Of a DNA stretch of 14,249 bases, positions 12,446 to 14,249 are shown in pieces (position 1 is the stretch's first letter; every line of letters begins with the position of its first letter). Source of the stretch: CAYRVX01 sp964642165 (GTDB taxonomy: Bacteria; Planctomycetota; Phycisphaerae; SM23-33); assembly GCA_964642165.1 (NCBI GenBank), contig CAZXOC010000200.1:1-14249 (forward strand), given 5' to 3'. The notes below the pieces were generated by a model that saw only the letters and a list, made by a program, of their open reading frames with translations, was not told the origin of the DNA and searched no databases. The translations under genes and the position numbers were made by a program.

Positions 12446-14113
12446 TCACTGCGCCGGGCCGGCCAATGCCGTGCGGCAGTGCTCCAGGAGCTGGCGGACC
12501 TTGAAGGGCTTGAACAGGACCGCGGAGAGCCCCTCCCGGCGGGCCCGTACGATCGAGTGGTTCGGATCGTACCCGAAGGCGGTGATCAGGATGACGGGGG
12601 TCTCCGCCCGGCGCGACTTGGTCGCGGCGAACACCTCGTATCCGTCGGCCTCGGGCATCTTGATGTCGGAAATGACCAGGTCGTAGGGCCCCTCGGCGAC
12701 GCGCAGGATGGCCTCGGCGCCGTCGGCGGCGGTGTCCACCTGGCAACCGTGGCTGACCAGCACGTCACGGATGGTACGGCGCATGGTCTCCTCGTCGTCG
12801 GCCACCAGGACGCGCCGCCCGGCGAAAAGCGGGTCGGCCGGCTCCCCCGTCGGCGCCGCAAGCCCCGCCGCCAAAGGGTCTTCCGTAAGGCGCTGGATCG
12901 ACCGCCGCAGGAGAGCCGCCTGATCCACGACGTCGGTCAGGCGCTTGCGAAGGTCGTCGTGGCCGATGTAGTCCTCCGTCAGCTCCGTCAGCTCGGCGAC
13001 GATGTCGTTGATCGGCCCGGTCAGCTCGGCGCTGATCGACCCGCTGACCTCGCTGTGCGTCGTGTGGCGCTCGCTGACCAGCAGCTCGAGGATGTTCAGC
13101 GCCAGCGCCACGTAATTCGCGAAGATCTCCGCAAACTGGCGATCCTCCTCGTTGAACGCCCCGGCCACCCGGGACTCGACGTTGAAGACGCCGATGACCT
13201 TGTCGTGCAGCCGCAAGGGCACGGTCAGGCTGCTGCGGGCGTTGGCCAGCGCCGGCAGGTACCGCGAGTCGTTCGTCACGTCCGGGCAGATGTAGCTGCG
13301 CCCCGTCGCCGCCACGTACCCGCAGATGCCGTTGCCCTCGGCGCTGGCGAACAACTCGTACTGCCAGGCCTTCTCATCCAGCCCCTCGCACAGGGCCATG
13401 TTCAGCCGGTTGGTCCCCTCGTCCAGCAGCAGCAGGGCGAAGTGCTCGTACTTCAGGACGTCGCGGCTGCATCGGACGATCAGCTCTTCCACCATCTGGA
13501 GGCGCTCGGCGGCGTTGCGCCGGCCGACCGCCCGCCGCCGAAAGCTCACCAGCTCCCGGCCCGCGCGGTCGATGGCGTTGAACTTGAGCTGCTGCCGGCG
13601 CTGGTGCGTGGCGTTGACCGCCACGGCCGCTACCTGACGCACCCGCCGCCTGCCGTCCAACACCGGCGAGCAGATCACCTCGAAGTAGCTCTGCTCGTCG
13701 GGCATCAGGGCGAACCGCCGCCCGCGCACCGCGGCGGCGTCCCCCGCCGCGGCAAACTCGTCGTACGCCTGCACGCACAAGCCGCGAATCCGGTCCATCA
13801 GCGAGGCGGGAAACTCCCGCATCCGCCGGTTCGCCCAGGCCAGCTCCCCCTGGGGGCCGACGATGCAGACGCCGTCGCCGATGGTATCGAGCACGGCCGC
13901 GGCCTGCTGGGTCACCACGCCGCGCTCCAACGGCAGGAAGTCGGCCGTCTCGGCCAAGACGGCGTCGAAGCTCGTCTGCCGCATCGCCGAAAGCGCGCCG
14001 TCCAGCTCGTCGGCGGTCTGCACCTCGAAGTGCTGCTGGAGGAAATCCAGGATCCCCTGCGACTCCAACGCGGGGCCGCGCAGAACCAGTAGCTTTCGCA
14101 CACTCGTCGACAC
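12446..14113 (-). CDS. PAS-GAF-receiver signalling protein with degenerate kinase core
   Basis: 555 aa from a GTG at 14113 (GAGG about 10 nt upstream). No TM segments, so cytoplasmic. Residues 6-62 look like a degenerate receiver. A PAS domain spans about 68-170 ('AVLDTIGDGVCIVGPQGELAWANRRMREF'). A GAF domain spans about 203-345 ('GNGICGYVAATGRSYICPDV', 'SSLTVPLRLHDKVIGVFNVES'). Residues 355-412 resemble a HisKA helix pair, but the H-box reads 'SAELTGPIN', with Ala362 where the histidine should be, and no HATPase domain follows. The C-terminal receiver (433-550) looks active: D439/D440, phospho-acceptor D483 in 'ISDIKMPEADG', T511, K535. There is no DNA-binding or GGDEF/EAL domain. It may be a phosphorylation-controlled sensor or adaptor for the pilus locus just downstream. 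Confidence 0.88.
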   Translation of the reverse strand: MSTSVRKLLVLRGPALESQGILDFLQQHFEVQTADELDGALSAMRQTSFDAVLAETADFLPLERGVVTQQAAAVLDTIGDGVCIVGPQGELAWANRRMREFPASLMDRIRGLCVQAYDEFAAAGDAAAVRGRRFALMPDEQSYFEVICSPVLDGRRRVRQVAAVAVNATHQRRQQLKFNAIDRAGRELVSFRRRAVGRRNAAERLQMVEELIVRCSRDVLKYEHFALLLLDEGTNRLNMALCEGLDEKAWQYELFASAEGNGICGYVAATGRSYICPDVTNDSRYLPALANARSSLTVPLRLHDKVIGVFNVESRVAGAFNEEDRQFAEIFANYVALALNILELLVSERHTTHSEVSGSISAELTGPINDIVAELTELTEDYIGHDDLRKRLTDVVDQAALLRRSIQRLTEDPLAAGLAAPTGEPADPLFAGRRVLVADDEETMRRTIRDVLVSHGCQVDTAADGAEAILRVAEGPYDLVISDIKMPEADGYEVFAATKSRRAETPVILITAFGYDPNHSIVRARREGLSAVLFKPFKVRQLLEHCRTALAGPAQ

Positions 14114-14165
14114 GAACGCCAGTCCTCGCCCAGCGGATACGTCAGCGACGATCGACCTTCAGCTC

Positions 14166-14171
14166 ATCATA
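14166..14171 (-). promoter_or_regulatory. Candidate -10 box for the PAS-GAF-receiver gene
   Basis: TATGAT on the minus strand matches 5 of 6 consensus bases and lies 53 nt before the GTG start. A -35 box is not convincing; the best is TTTCTG at 16-nt spacing. A terminator-like element just upstream makes a promoter here plausible. Confidence 0.35.
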
Positions 14172-14197
14172 GCACGGCCGCCCGCACCAGAAACGCG

Positions 14198-14218
14198 AAA
14201 AAACGGCCTGGTTCAGCC
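14198..14218 (-). terminator. Possible intrinsic terminator of a gene beyond the window
   Basis: On the minus strand, a short imperfect hairpin (14218-14205, about 5 bp with a bulge, AAC loop) is followed by GTTTTTT. The run of six T is the only one seen after a hairpin in this window. The stem is weak. It would end transcription coming from beyond 14249. Confidence 0.3.
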
Positions 14219-14249
14219 TGATCCCGCCGCGGGGAACACCTCCCTCTTC

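Noticed and set aside
1..14249. tRNA, rRNA, CRISPR arrays, insertion sequences, attachment sites
   Set aside because: None was seen: no repeat-spacer pattern, transposase-like frame or tRNA-like cloverleaf was noticed on either strand by eye.

Overview
GC-rich bacterial chromosome segment in which every gene I can support lies on the minus strand, so transcription runs from high to low coordinates. The gene set is a compact type IV pilus (T4P) locus: GspG/H/I/J- and PilX-like (pseudo)pilins, followed by PilM, PilN, PilO, a PilP/GspC-like protein, a PilQ/GspD-like secretin and a TPR lipoprotein. High GC, LamG-type domains, many GTG starts and a mixed T4P/T2SS pilin set suggest a Planctomycetota or other PVC-group bacterium (perhaps Phycisphaerae-like). 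That placement is inference; no marker gene is present.

Layout in transcription order: 14113-12446 encodes a cytoplasmic PAS-GAF-receiver regulator with a candidate promoter in front of it. 12445-11703 is a 743-nt non-coding leader. It begins with a sigma70-like promoter (about 12343-12315) and a 90-nt RNA at 12270-12181 that matches the c-di-GMP-I (GEMM) riboswitch in core words, helices and specificity bases. 11702-11256 is a GspG-like major pilin candidate. A 204-nt gap with strong hairpins follows, then a second GspG-like pilin (11051), GspI/PilV-like (10540), GspJ/PilW-like (9998), a PilX/GspK-like minor pilin fused to a LamG/ConA-like domain (9219), a small one-TM protein (8092) and a GspH/FimT-like pilin (7794). 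Next come pilM (7280), pilN (6139), pilO (5487), pilP/gspC-like (4925), the secretin (4256) and the TPR lipoprotein (2258). A membrane histidine kinase (976) runs off the low-coordinate edge. PilB/PilT ATPases, the PilC platform protein and the PilD peptidase are not in this window.

How it may work: PilM-N-O-P form the cytoplasm-to-periplasm alignment complex, the secretin is the outer-membrane channel, and the TPR lipoprotein may help secretin assembly. The pilins build the fibre, and the minor pilin with the LamG domain would sit at or near the tip and could act as an adhesin. The c-di-GMP riboswitch ahead of the first pilin would tie fibre production to the sessile/motile second messenger. 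Two signalling proteins flank the locus. Hairpins between several genes may set the very different doses of major pilin, minor pilins and machinery.
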